Assembly: GCA_032251515.1 (NCBI GenBank)
Contig: JAVVDU010000008.1
Location: 16,758-80,757 of the forward strand
DNA from: Carthagonibacter sp032251515
Lineage (GTDB): Bacteria; Gemmatimonadota; Gemmatimonadetes; Palauibacterales; Palauibacteraceae
Direction: 5' to 3'
DNA length: 64,000 nucleotides
Made by a program: the position numbers and the translations under genes. Under the pieces are notes generated by a model, which was not told the origin of the DNA, did no database searches, and saw only the letters and a program-made list of their open reading frames with translations. Below are positions 48,395-57,692 of the stretch, one piece after another. The number at the start of each line of letters is the position of its first letter. The stretch's first letter is position 1.

Positions 48395-51300
48395 TCAGTT
48401 CTGACCCGCGAAGTTGATGATCGTGAACTTGCCCACGCGCTCGTTCCCCTCGGGGGTGACCACGTGGTAGAAGTACACTCCGCTCGCCACGAACTGGTTG
48501 TTCCGGTTGCGGAGATCCCACACGGCCCGGCCGCCGCCGGTCGGGTCATCGTGGTCGAACTGGTCCACGAGGACGCCCGTCAGGGTGTAGATCCGGATCG
48601 TGGCCCGCGGCGGCAGGTTCACGAACATGAGCTGCTTGCTCGTCGGCGCCCGGTCGAACTGGCTGGTGGCCAGGTACGGGTCGGGCACCGTGTGCACGTC
48701 GCGCAGGTCCGTCGCGGCCGCGACGGTGGTGGCGGTCTGGGCTCGCCAGCCGAGCGTCAGCCCCGGAACGATCATCGGGCGCTGACCCGTGGTCGTGCCC
48801 GTGTAGTCGATCACGAAGCCGTATTCCGTCGGGTCGGCCGCATCGAACGTTGCTTCGTTGGACACGACCGCCCCGCTGAACGTGCGCAGCGTCCACACCG
48901 TCCCCGCCGCCGGCAGCGCCGAGAGCTGGAAGATGTAGCGCTCGCCGTTCACGAACAGCCCGAAGCCCTGGCCCGTCTGTGTCAGACCGGCAATGCCCGT
49001 CTGATCGAGACCGTCGATGCTGACCGGGACGATCGCGGGCGTGTCCGTGAGCTGAACCGGCGTCAGGACACCTCCCGGATCCCAGCTCGTCCCGGCCGCC
49101 GCGTCGCAGTTCCCACCGCCCACCAGGCGCAGGATCTGCAGAGCGTTGTCGATGTAGTTGAAGTCCTGCCAGTCGATGAAGCCGTTCCCGTTCGCGTCGG
49201 TGGTCAGGAAGCCGTAGCTCGCCTGCGCCGTCGGCTTGAACGGCACCTCGACGTCGTGCGTCACATCCCACGCCGTCACGCCCGTGCCGTCCCAGCGGAA
49301 CTCCACGTCCGCCGCCCGGCCCAGCTTCGCCAGGGCCCGCGAGAAGCACTGCTTCTCGAACGACACCGACCCGTTGGGCGGCACCGGCAGGCCCGCCGCG
49401 AGCGGCGTGTGGCTGATCGGCGCCCACACGGTGTCCACCCCGTCGAGGTGGCCCACCCGCGTGAACGCGGCCGGATCGGCGACGCTCTCGTTCGCGCCGC
49501 TGAACCAGCGGGAGCCGCCGTGCCGCACCAGCGGCGTCGCCACGCGACGATTCTGCGGACCCTCCGCCGCGCTGTTGTTGAGCGCCTCGTTGAAGGTCCC
49601 CGTGGCCACGGCGCTGCCGCTCGCCGACGGGATCCCGAAGTCCGCCAGCGCGGCCTGGTCGAACGGCACCTGGGCCTGCACCAGCGTGAACTGCTGCGGC
49701 ACGCCCTCACCGAAGGACGACCACCAGGGGTTGTAGACGTCGATCACGACCGACGTCATCTCGCCGCTGTCGTTGATCGTCAGGTAGTGCTTCAGGCAGG
49801 CCGAAAACGGGTCGCCCCCGTTCGCGCACTCCGCCGTCGGCGTACCGAAGCTCGAGCCGGGGCTCGCGGTCGGCACGATGCTGTCGATCCGGGCCGAGAG
49901 CTCGAACGCGCCGATCAGGCGGTCGACGAGCGGCGCAAAGGCCAGGTCCACCGAGTTCGTCGGCGGGAACGGCCCGCTGAACGTACCGTCCTCCGAATCG
50001 ATCGAAGGGATCTGAGCGTTCGGGTTGAGAGGCCCGTTCTCGCCGGCGATGAAGGACTCGAAGGTCGCGAAGTCCAGGTTCTGCGTGTCGTTCCGCGGCG
50101 TCACCGGGTCCGACACCCGCGACGACTCCAGCGTGTACGGGCCCGAAGCCAGCGAGTTCACGTCGAACGCCGACACGGCGTAGAAGTAGGTGAAGTTGTT
50201 CGTCACGTTCGGGTCGTTGAACGCGAACGGGATGCCGGTGTCCTGCAGCTGAACGCCCGTGAAGTCATCCACGCCGACCTGCGTGAGGTTCGTCCCGAGC
50301 GCGTCGCCGTTGGCGAGCCGCACCACGCCGAGACCCGGAGCGCCACCGGCCGTACCGTTGTTGAAGAACAAGTCGCTGTTGATCGAGCTGACCTTCTCGA
50401 AGTCCTCCGGGCATTCCTCACCGCCCACGAACCCGAACGTCTCCTCGGGGGCGGAGGAAAAGTCATGCAGGTCGTCGCCCGGCAGGACCGTCTCGCAGGT
50501 GATGTCCGTGTACGTGCTGTTCGCCTTGTCGAACTGGGCGATCTGCACGAGGTCCGACGGCGTGGTGCCCCGGAACACCCGGTAGCCCTCGACGTCGAAC
50601 TCCCGGTAGTTCGGGTTGAACAGCGCGCTCGTCGGGTCCGACGCGACCGTGAAGAACGGGTCACCCAGCTCCTCGGTGGGGCTGTCCTCCCACAGAATCG
50701 TCACCTGGTTGTTGCCCGGCACGAGGAAGAAGTTGGGCTGGTCCGGCGCGAAGCCGAGCAGGAACTTGTTGTTGAAGATCGTCTGGGCTACCAGCGCCTT
50801 TCCGAGCAGACTCCCCGGCACGACCTCGACGAGCGGCTGGCCCGTCGCGTCGAAGATCGGGAGCTTGTTCTCGGGGCCCTCCAGGGCGCCGTTGCCCCGG
50901 CCGCTCGGCAGGGGACCCGTGTACTCGACCCAGCCGGCGCCGCGCTCGAGAGCCTTCACCTCGTTCTCCGGATCGAACACGGAGCAGTTCTCCCCGTTCA
51001 CGTCGCAGCCGCGTGCACTCGGAAAACCGGGGTGGAAGGACGGCGTGCCCGGCGGATTCGCGTTCGGGTCGGAGTTCGCGTCGATGCCCGAGAGGTCTCC
51101 GTTCGGCAGCTCCCGCACGGTGGCGGCGATGATGTACGCCACCACGATCGTCGCCTCCTGGCCCGGCTCCAGCGTGAAGGGACCGGATGCCTGGTAGAAC
51201 CGGGTGTCCGCGGCGCTCTGGAACAAGAAGCAGATCGAGCGCTCCGTCGTCTCAGGGATCCCCGTGTCCACCTCGGGCGTCTCCGAGCACGGGAAGTCAC

Positions 51301-52426
51301 CCGCCGCCGGATTCAGCTTGCCGGACAGGTAGCGCCAGAGCTGCTTGTCGCCCAGCGGGTCCGGGAACCCGTCGTCCTGGTTCAGGGTGGCCGAGAACAG
51401 CGTCAGTCCGATCTCCTCGCCCGTCTCCGGGTCGATGGGGCTGCGCAGGTACTTAATGCCCACGATCCCGGGGGCCTCGGTGAAGAAGGGCGGGAAGAAG
51501 ATGTCCGGCGGATACGAGAACTCGGGAGCGTCGAAGCCGCCCTGGTAGGACATGCCGATATCGAACGGCAGCACGGCCGACGAGAAGTTCTCACCCGCGT
51601 TCGCCACGTCCATGTCCGTCGAGAACGCGGCGTAGAGCTCCTCGATCGTGATCCCCTCGTTCGGGAGCCGGTCGTCGCCCCCGAAGAAGGCCAGTTCGTT
51701 GAGGTCCTGGAATTCCTGGTCGCCCGTCGCGTTCCGGAACGTGTACAGGAAGTAGAGCACCGCCTCGTTCCCGAACGGGAAGTTCCACGCCAGGCTGCGC
51801 TGCGTGACCTCGATTCCCATCGGGTGCTGGCGGTTCGTGATGCGGGTCGGATCCCCGTCCCAGTACCGGACCCACGTGTCCTGCTGCGACACCGACACGC
51901 GGCCCAGCAGGGCGTCGTTGAAGAGGTCCGGATCGGACACGATGGCGTCCGCCGGCCAGTTCGCGACGTCTTCCGGGTTCCGGGAGTCGAAGATGTTCGT
52001 CAGGGGCGCGCCGCTGGGCTGGGTGCCGCGGGCGTCGAAGAAGTACGCGCCCACGGTGTCGTTCGCCCACGGGCCCGCCCCTGCCGCCATGATACCGGCG
52101 ATCTGCAGGCCGGTGTTGAAGATGTACGCGTTCGGCGTCCCGACCGGCCAGGCGCCGCCGGCCGCCGTCGGGCTGTTGAACACGTTCGAGCAGACGTTCC
52201 CCGCGTTGTCGATCCCGCACTCGATCTGGTTCGTGCGCAGGATCAGGGCGGGGGTGGCGAACAGCGAGACGGACTGTCTCGCGCTCGAAGCTCCCGCCCG
52301 CTTCGCCTCCGGGGACACGTCGCCGATGGCCACGGCGCCGGCCGCGAGCAGGAGCCCCAACACGGCTCCGCCCGCCAGCAGCCGCCGTCCGGCCCGGCTT
52401 CGCGGTTCAGACACGTTGCGCTTCAT
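48395..52426 (-). CDS. Very large secreted protein with type IX / FlgD-like C-terminal domain
   Basis: A 1343-residue protein. An N-terminal signal-like helix (about residues 13-34) precedes mostly beta, Gly/Asn/Asp-rich sequence. Near residue 1100 an EF-hand/dockerin-like loop occurs (DANGNGFIDWQDFNYID). The C-terminal 90 residues have VPDPYL, FVNLPPRATIRIYTLTGVLVDQ, WDLRNRNNQFVASGVYFYHV and VGKFTIINF, the pattern of type A sorting/FlgD-like Ig domains that guide export by type IX secretion. The protein is probably anchored to the outside of the cell. It lies between a TonB receptor gene and the PorV-like gene and is flanked by hairpins. Confidence 0.8.
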   Translation of the reverse strand: MKRNVSEPRSRAGRRLLAGGAVLGLLLAAGAVAIGDVSPEAKRAGASSARQSVSLFATPALILRTNQIECGIDNAGNVCSNVFNSPTAAGGAWPVGTPNAYIFNTGLQIAGIMAAGAGPWANDTVGAYFFDARGTQPSGAPLTNIFDSRNPEDVANWPADAIVSDPDLFNDALLGRVSVSQQDTWVRYWDGDPTRITNRQHPMGIEVTQRSLAWNFPFGNEAVLYFLYTFRNATGDQEFQDLNELAFFGGDDRLPNEGITIEELYAAFSTDMDVANAGENFSSAVLPFDIGMSYQGGFDAPEFSYPPDIFFPPFFTEAPGIVGIKYLRSPIDPETGEEIGLTLFSATLNQDDGFPDPLGDKQLWRYLSGKLNPAAGDFPCSETPEVDTGIPETTERSICFLFQSAADTRFYQASGPFTLEPGQEATIVVAYIIAATVRELPNGDLSGIDANSDPNANPPGTPSFHPGFPSARGCDVNGENCSVFDPENEVKALERGAGWVEYTGPLPSGRGNGALEGPENKLPIFDATGQPLVEVVPGSLLGKALVAQTIFNNKFLLGFAPDQPNFFLVPGNNQVTILWEDSPTEELGDPFFTVASDPTSALFNPNYREFDVEGYRVFRGTTPSDLVQIAQFDKANSTYTDITCETVLPGDDLHDFSSAPEETFGFVGGEECPEDFEKVSSINSDLFFNNGTAGGAPGLGVVRLANGDALGTNLTQVGVDDFTGVQLQDTGIPFAFNDPNVTNNFTYFYAVSAFDVNSLASGPYTLESSRVSDPVTPRNDTQNLDFATFESFIAGENGPLNPNAQIPSIDSEDGTFSGPFPPTNSVDLAFAPLVDRLIGAFELSARIDSIVPTASPGSSFGTPTAECANGGDPFSACLKHYLTINDSGEMTSVVIDVYNPWWSSFGEGVPQQFTLVQAQVPFDQAALADFGIPSASGSAVATGTFNEALNNSAAEGPQNRRVATPLVRHGGSRWFSGANESVADPAAFTRVGHLDGVDTVWAPISHTPLAAGLPVPPNGSVSFEKQCFSRALAKLGRAADVEFRWDGTGVTAWDVTHDVEVPFKPTAQASYGFLTTDANGNGFIDWQDFNYIDNALQILRLVGGGNCDAAAGTSWDPGGVLTPVQLTDTPAIVPVSIDGLDQTGIAGLTQTGQGFGLFVNGERYIFQLSALPAAGTVWTLRTFSGAVVSNEATFDAADPTEYGFVIDYTGTTTGQRPMIVPGLTLGWRAQTATTVAAATDLRDVHTVPDPYLATSQFDRAPTSKQLMFVNLPPRATIRIYTLTGVLVDQFDHDDPTGGGRAVWDLRNRNNQFVASGVYFYHVVTPEGNERVGKFTIINFAGQN

Positions 52427-52458
52427 TGCCTCTCCTGGTCGTTCGGGTCACGGGAGGC

Positions 52459-52480
52459 GGCCCGCCCGCCCGGGCGGGCC
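52459..52480 (-). terminator. Perfect hairpin terminator of the TonB receptor gene
   Basis: A 9-bp perfect stem (GGCCCGCCC/GGGCGGGCC) with a 4-nt loop lies 38 bp beyond the TonB receptor stop and 33 bp before the start of the next gene. No U-tract. Confidence 0.6.
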
Positions 52481-52518
52481 CGCTTCCCTCGCTTCTCACC
52501 CTTGCCGCGGCACCGGGC

Positions 52519-55500
52519 TCAGAAGGCCAGCCGCAGGCCGAGACGGAAGTTCTGGTCCGACGTCTCGAACCGGACGTCCTGGCCGAAGTTGTTCTCGTAC
52601 AACTGGCCGAAGGCCACGTTCTGCTCCTCGACGCTGAAGAAGCCGTCGCCGTCGCCCCAGCGCTCCTCGGCCCGCAGGAGCATGAACTTGTTCAGATCGT
52701 TGTCGGGCGACTCCGCGACGATGTCGAACCCGTCGATGAAGCCGTCCCCGTCCAGCTGGTTGTCGCGCAGCGTGCTGCCGAGGAACTCCTCGCGGTGCAG
52801 CTCGTTGAGTGACGAGGCGGTCTCGAGGAAGACCGTTGTCGAGTTCGTCAGGTTGAACGGGTTCCGCCAGTCGACGAACGCCTGCACGTTCAGGTTCCGG
52901 TTGAGCTGGAAGCCCTTCGTGAGCCGGATGTCGAACTCCGTGACCCAGTCCGTCTCGAGGCCGCTGATCGAGCTCTCCGGCACGCCGGCGAACGTGGCGG
53001 ACGGCGGTCCGACCTCGCCGTTGCCCGAGTTCTCCAGCTTCGTGAACGGCAGCCCGCTGCGCACCGTGAGGATCGTGAACAGCCCGAGGTCCTGAAGGAT
53101 GGCACCGGCCACCGTGCCCTCCTGCCAGTCACGCGGGAAGCTCAGGCTCGTGGTGAGCGCGATGTTGTGGCGCCGGCTCTGCTCGAGCCGCAGCAGCGCC
53201 TCGGGCGGCAGCGTCGGCTCGCCCGTCAGCGTCTCGAGGTTCGTGGTGGCGCGCAGGATCAGGTTCTCGAACGTGAACGGGTCGGAGCCCGTCCCCCGCG
53301 CGTCGAGGAAGCTGTACGACAGATTGCCGGTGAAGATGTTCCCGAACGCCTTGTCGATCTTCACCTCGAACCCGTTCGACTCCGTGAAGTCGTTGTTCGT
53401 CACGACGTTCAGGAAGAGCGTCGCCTGGTCGTTCGGGTCCGTGAACCCGAGCTTGCGGGACGCCAGCGCCGAGCGCTGCTTCTTGTTGAACGCCGAGACG
53501 TCGACCACGAGGTCCTGGCCGATGAGCTGCCGGTAGCCGAACTCGAACGTCCGCGTCGACGGCATGTCGACATCGCGCCCGAAGGTCGCGTTCGTGTTCG
53601 TGTTCAGCAGGTCGGTGTTGTTGTCCTGCAGCAGCCCGAGGTTGCCGGCCGACACGCCCGCCTCTCCCGAGGCGAAGGAGCCCGTCGTGAAGAAGGCCGG
53701 GGTCTGCACGAACCGGCCGTAGCTGAGCCGGAAGGTGGAGGTGGGCGTGACCGGGAAGCTCGCGCCGAGGCGCGGGCTGAACTCCGACTTGGTGTCGCCC
53801 TCGATGAAGTTGTCGAGGCACGTCTCCACGGCCGGATCGCACGCGCCGAGCGGCACGAAGGACCCGGAGGCCTCGTCGAACCGGACGAACCCGTTCTTCA
53901 GGCTGTCGGGCACGTTGAACACGAAGGCCGGCACACGCGGGAATTCGGTGTCCGGATCGAGGTAGTCCCAGCGGACGCCGCCCTCGAGCACGAGGTCGCC
54001 GATGTCGAGGCGGTCCTGCAGGAACGCACCGGCCTTGGTGGGCTCGGCCTGCTCGGGCAGCGGCACGCCCGTGAACAGGGGAATGTTGTTCGCCCGCAGG
54101 TCGACCTGGAAAAGCTCGCCACCGAGCTTCACGCGGTTGAAGCGGCCGATCTGCCAGTCCACGACCCCGCGGAGCTGCAGCCGGTCCTCGTTGACCTGCT
54201 GCCAGCCGTCGTTGTCCGTCCCGCCGGTCGGAAAGGCGGAGCGGAAGCCGTAGGGGTTCAGACGCGTGGACTGCGTGATGCCCTGGATCCCCTGGTTGAA
54301 GTCCAGGTCCGTCCGCTGCGGGAACGCGAGCATGCTGTCACGCGGGATCGCGTTGCTCCGGTACGCCTGGATCAGCTCGTCGGACGGATCGAACCAGTCG
54401 AACCCGGTGATGATCGGGTCGTCGCCGAACACGTCCTCCAGCGCGAACTCCACGTTGTCGAACGCGAACCCGAGAGTCGGGTCGCGGTTGTCCTGCCACC
54501 ACTCGGGGGAGACGATCCCGAACTGGCCGCGGTCGATCGCGTAGCTCGCCTTCAGGTCGATGGCGAGCTGCTGATTCGCCGACTGGGTGATCGTCTGGAA
54601 CCAGCCGAGCGTGAAGATCTGCTCGATGTTCAGATTCCCGGAAATGTCGTCCGGGTTGTAGATGCCCGCGAAGTTCTGCGACCCGTCGCGCTGGGCGTCC
54701 TGGTTCCGGTTCCGCGTGTAGGAGAAGTTGATCCGCGAGCCGCGGGGCAGCTGCCAGTTCAGGTTCCCCGTGAACAGGTCCTGCTGGCTGAAGCCGAACG
54801 GCTGCGTGCGGCCGTTGTCCCACGGGATGAACCCGGGGGCGGCCGCGTCCACGAAGTCCGTGCCGCCGGCCGCGGTCGACTGGCGGGGCAGGCGGAACAT
54901 CGCGTCCGTGCCGTTGATGCTGTTCGCGGCGCAGAAGTCGCCGGCCGGCGTCCCCGGCGCGCAGGAGTCGATTCCCGACACGACGAACCGCTCGGGAGCG
55001 TTCTGGGTCAGGAAGTCGTCCTGGCCCTGCGCCGTCCCGGCGACGAAGAAGGTGAGCGGGCCGGCGATCGGGCCGCCCAGCGTGAACTCGCCGCGGTTGA
55101 AGTTCGTCCGCCAGTCATCGGGGCCGAGCTGGTCGGTGAACAGCTCGAGAGACCCCGTGAGCTGCGGGCCGCCGGAGCGGGTGACGAAGCTCACGATCCC
55201 GGACTGCGCGTCGCCGAACTCGGCCGAGAAGGCGCCGACGTTGACGTCCACCTGCTGCAGCGCGTTCGTGGGCAGGTCGACGTTGTCGGACGTGCCCGTC
55301 CCGAACTGCCGCGTCAGGATGCCGTCGATGAGCACGGCCTCCTCGTTCGGCCGCCCACCGCGGATCGTCCGGCCGTCGTTCGTCTGCACGACGCCGGGCT
55401 GGAGCACCACGATGCTCGTCGCGTTGTCCAGCGGGAGCTGGTCGATCGTCTCGCCCTGCACGATCGCCTTCGTCGAGGTCTGGTCCCGCGGCACGAGCGG

Positions 55501-55887
55501 GTTCCGCTCGCCTTCCACGGTGATCGCCTCGAGCTCCACGGCGGTCTGCTCGAGCTCGAAGTTCAGGGTCGTCGTCTGGCCGGCGAGAATCCGCTCGTCC
55601 TCGATCCTCACGGCGCGATAGCCGATGAAGTTGGCCTCGACGGTCTGGAGACCGGCCGGGACTTCGTTGATGAAGTAGAAGCCCTGGTCGTTCGTGATGT
55701 TGCCCAGGGTCGAGTTCTCGACCCGCACCTGGGCGCCCGCGATCGGGGCGCCCGTGGCGGCGTCGGTGACGCGGCCCTGGATCTTCCCCGTGCTTCCCTG
55801 GCCGAACAGCGGAGCCGCCGTGAACAGCGCGAGCGCCGCGGCGGCCAGGCTCGGCCTGAAAGCCCCTCTCAACAAGTCACGCAGCAT
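52519..55887 (-). CDS. TonB-dependent receptor with carboxypeptidase-regulatory-like domain
   Basis: A 1122-residue outer-membrane receptor. The signal peptide ends APLFGQ; a regulatory-like beta-sandwich (about 32-115) has KIQGRVTDAATGAPIAGAQV; the plug (about 120-240) has VLQPGVVQ, TIRGGRPNEEAVLIDGI and GIVSFVTRSGG; and the barrel fills the rest with a final LGLRLAF strand. Near the C-terminus are two EF-hand-like loops (LDGDGFIDGFD and GDGDGFFSVEE). It would import an unknown substrate with TonB energy. A sigma-70-type promoter lies at 56280-56308, giving a leader of about 385 nt before the ATG. Paralogous to the receptor at 4.6 kb, though not very similar. Confidence 0.92.
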   Translation of the reverse strand: MLRDLLRGAFRPSLAAAALALFTAAPLFGQGSTGKIQGRVTDAATGAPIAGAQVRVENSTLGNITNDQGFYFINEVPAGLQTVEANFIGYRAVRIEDERILAGQTTTLNFELEQTAVELEAITVEGERNPLVPRDQTSTKAIVQGETIDQLPLDNATSIVVLQPGVVQTNDGRTIRGGRPNEEAVLIDGILTRQFGTGTSDNVDLPTNALQQVDVNVGAFSAEFGDAQSGIVSFVTRSGGPQLTGSLELFTDQLGPDDWRTNFNRGEFTLGGPIAGPLTFFVAGTAQGQDDFLTQNAPERFVVSGIDSCAPGTPAGDFCAANSINGTDAMFRLPRQSTAAGGTDFVDAAAPGFIPWDNGRTQPFGFSQQDLFTGNLNWQLPRGSRINFSYTRNRNQDAQRDGSQNFAGIYNPDDISGNLNIEQIFTLGWFQTITQSANQQLAIDLKASYAIDRGQFGIVSPEWWQDNRDPTLGFAFDNVEFALEDVFGDDPIITGFDWFDPSDELIQAYRSNAIPRDSMLAFPQRTDLDFNQGIQGITQSTRLNPYGFRSAFPTGGTDNDGWQQVNEDRLQLRGVVDWQIGRFNRVKLGGELFQVDLRANNIPLFTGVPLPEQAEPTKAGAFLQDRLDIGDLVLEGGVRWDYLDPDTEFPRVPAFVFNVPDSLKNGFVRFDEASGSFVPLGACDPAVETCLDNFIEGDTKSEFSPRLGASFPVTPTSTFRLSYGRFVQTPAFFTTGSFASGEAGVSAGNLGLLQDNNTDLLNTNTNATFGRDVDMPSTRTFEFGYRQLIGQDLVVDVSAFNKKQRSALASRKLGFTDPNDQATLFLNVVTNNDFTESNGFEVKIDKAFGNIFTGNLSYSFLDARGTGSDPFTFENLILRATTNLETLTGEPTLPPEALLRLEQSRRHNIALTTSLSFPRDWQEGTVAGAILQDLGLFTILTVRSGLPFTKLENSGNGEVGPPSATFAGVPESSISGLETDWVTEFDIRLTKGFQLNRNLNVQAFVDWRNPFNLTNSTTVFLETASSLNELHREEFLGSTLRDNQLDGDGFIDGFDIVAESPDNDLNKFMLLRAEERWGDGDGFFSVEEQNVAFGQLYENNFGQDVRFETSDQNFRLGLRLAF

Positions 55888-56011
55888 GGATCAACCCTCC
55901 TCGGGCGTCAGGAGATGCGCCGACGTATGGCCGGGGATGGCGCGAAGCGGGGCATGGCCCGCGCTTCATCCGGAAGACCGGGTCGGCGGAAACCGAGAGA
56001 CGGCGGTTGTG

Positions 56012-56032
56012 GGAAGCCCGGATGGGGCTTCC
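56012..56032. other. Hairpin in the TonB receptor leader
   Basis: An 8-bp perfect stem (GGAAGCCC/GGGCTTCC) with a 5-nt loop, about 125 nt before the TonB receptor start. It could affect transcript stability or act as an early stop. Confidence 0.4.
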
Positions 56033-56279
56033 GGGAGAACGAACGAGTGCTGCTTCGATAGTGCCCTCCCCGTTCGGGGGAACCCTCCGGGCCGTCGTCC
56101 GGTTGGACCATCGGACGGCGCGATCACCGAAACCGGAGCCGCGGGCTTGCCGCCGCGTCGTGCGGCGAAAGGCCGGGGTCCCGGTGACATCGGTCCGGCA
56201 CACGGAATCTATGCTTCGCCCGGCATCCCGCCACAATGCGCGGCGCGGGCCGGTCGGCCTCGTTCGATTGCGTTCGGGG

Positions 56280-56308
56280 ACGCTAGTCGCCGGGCCTCGT
56301 CGTGTCAA
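56280..56308 (-). promoter_or_regulatory. Sigma-70-type promoter for the TonB receptor gene
   Basis: On the minus strand, TTGACA (56308-56303) and TAGCGT (56285-56280) are separated by exactly 17 bp. The -35 box is a full consensus; the -10 box is partial. It is the best promoter match I found. Confidence 0.6.
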
Positions 56309-56365
56309 TAGGTCCCAACCCTCTCCGCGACACCGCGAACCCTTATGCTTCCGCGGCCTTACGCG

Positions 56366-57601
56366 TCACTGCCGAGCGCCGGGACCGGCCGCGGCCCGGA
56401 TCACGATCCGGGCGAACCTCCGCTTTCCTCTCTGCACAACGTGCGAGCCCTCCGGAAGGTGACACCCCTCGTCCTCGACGACCTCGCCGTTCACGCGCAC
56501 CGCGCCCTGCGCGACGAGGCGCCGGGCGTCGGACGTGGACGTCGCGAGACCGGCCTTCCGCAGGGCGTGCGCGATCCACACGGTCGTGCCCTCCCCGGCA
56601 TCGATCACCACGGTCTCGAGATCGACCGGCGTCTCGCGCCGGCGATGAAGGCGGTCGAACGCCTCCCGCGCGGCGACGGCCGCCGCCGCGTCGTGGTGGC
56701 GCTCGACGAGGCGCGCGGCCAGCCAGCGCTTCGCGGCGAGCGGGTCGGACCGGGACTCCGCCAGCCGAGCCTGCCGCTCCCCCGGCTCCGCGCCCGAGGC
56801 GAGCTCGATCCACTCGGGCAGCAACTCGTCGGGGATCGACATCGCGCGCCCGAACATCTCGGCCGGCTCCTCGGTGAGGCCGATCGCGTTGTCGAGGGAC
56901 TTGGACATCTTGCGGACCCCGTCGGTGCCGCGGAGGAGCGGCAGGAGCACGCAGGCCTGGGGCTCCTGTCCGGCCCGCTCCTGCAGCGTCCGGCCGAGCA
57001 GGAGGTTGAACTTCTGGTCCGTGCCGCCCAGCTCCACGTCGGCGCCCAGCTCCACCGAGTCGCGCGCCTGCATCAGGGGATAGAGGAACTCCACGATCGC
57101 GATGGGGCGCCGCTCGGCGAAGCGCCGGGCGAAGTCGTCCCGCTCCAGCATGCGGGCGACCGTCTGCTCCGCGGTGAGCCGCAGCACGTCCTCGAGCCGC
57201 AGGGCGGCCAACCACTCGCTGTTCCTCCGGATCTCGGTACGGCCGGGGTCGAGAATCCGGAACACCTGTTCCTCGTATGTGCGCAGGTTCGCCTCGATCT
57301 CCTCCGGCGTGAGCATCGGACGCGTGTCGCTCCGCCCCGACGGGTCGCCGACGCGCGCGGTGAAGTCTCCGATCACGAACACCACCCGGTGGCCGAGCTC
57401 CTGGAAGGTGCGCAGTTTCCAGATCGATACGGCATGGCCGATGTGCAGGTCGGGGCGCGTCGGGTCGAAGCCCTGCTTCACGACCAGGGGCGTGCCCGTG
57501 CGCCGGGAGCGCTCGAGCTTGTCGAGCAGCCCCTCCTCGGGGACGATCTCCGCGACGCCGTCGCGGATCCGGTCGAACTGCTCGCGTGCGGGAGGAAACA
57601 T
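56366..57601 (-). CDS. tyrS: Tyrosyl-tRNA synthetase
   Basis: A 411-residue class I enzyme that charges tRNA-Tyr. Signatures: GFDPTRPDLHIGHAV (HIGH-type motif), FVIGDFTARVGDPSGRSDTRPML, QARDSVELGADVELGGTDQKFNLLLGR (tyrosine binding) and VRKMSKSLDNAI (KMSKS). An S4 RNA-binding domain is at the C-terminus (about residues 340-411, ARRLVAQGAVRVNGEVV). Layout and length fit the TyrZ-type subfamily. ATG 57601 is chosen; upstream sequence has no homology. The gene is divergent from the PBP1A gene, with 91 bp between the two starts. Confidence 0.95.
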   Translation of the reverse strand: MFPPAREQFDRIRDGVAEIVPEEGLLDKLERSRRTGTPLVVKQGFDPTRPDLHIGHAVSIWKLRTFQELGHRVVFVIGDFTARVGDPSGRSDTRPMLTPEEIEANLRTYEEQVFRILDPGRTEIRRNSEWLAALRLEDVLRLTAEQTVARMLERDDFARRFAERRPIAIVEFLYPLMQARDSVELGADVELGGTDQKFNLLLGRTLQERAGQEPQACVLLPLLRGTDGVRKMSKSLDNAIGLTEEPAEMFGRAMSIPDELLPEWIELASGAEPGERQARLAESRSDPLAAKRWLAARLVERHHDAAAAVAAREAFDRLHRRRETPVDLETVVIDAGEGTTVWIAHALRKAGLATSTSDARRLVAQGAVRVNGEVVEDEGCHLPEGSHVVQRGKRRFARIVIRAAAGPGARQ

Positions 57602-57692
57602 TCCGTGCGGCCGGCCTGTACCTGAGACGCGTGTCGGGAACGGGCGCATCCCCGTTCCGTGGCGGGATGGGCGCGAACGGCGAAGGATAGAG

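Larger units (their letters stand above)
55888..56365. other. Long non-coding region between tyrS and the TonB receptor gene
   Basis: This is the only gap over 300 bp. It holds a clear minus-strand promoter (56280-56308), a roughly 385-nt leader of the TonB receptor, and a perfect hairpin at 56012-56032. I see no small gene, tRNA or known riboswitch motif; the short open frames here have no matching structure on any frame. Confidence 0.6.

Noticed and set aside
48464..53095. A 1543-codon open frame on the plus strand, opposite the cargo and TonB receptor genes
   Set aside because: Arg/Val/Ala-rich translation with no fold pattern; it is a shadow of the high-G+C codon use of the real minus-strand genes, which have signal peptides and family motifs.
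56007..56877. Short open frames in the gap before the TonB receptor
   Set aside because: They have biased Arg/Pro/Ser content, no ribosome binding site and overlap the promoter, hairpin or tyrS.
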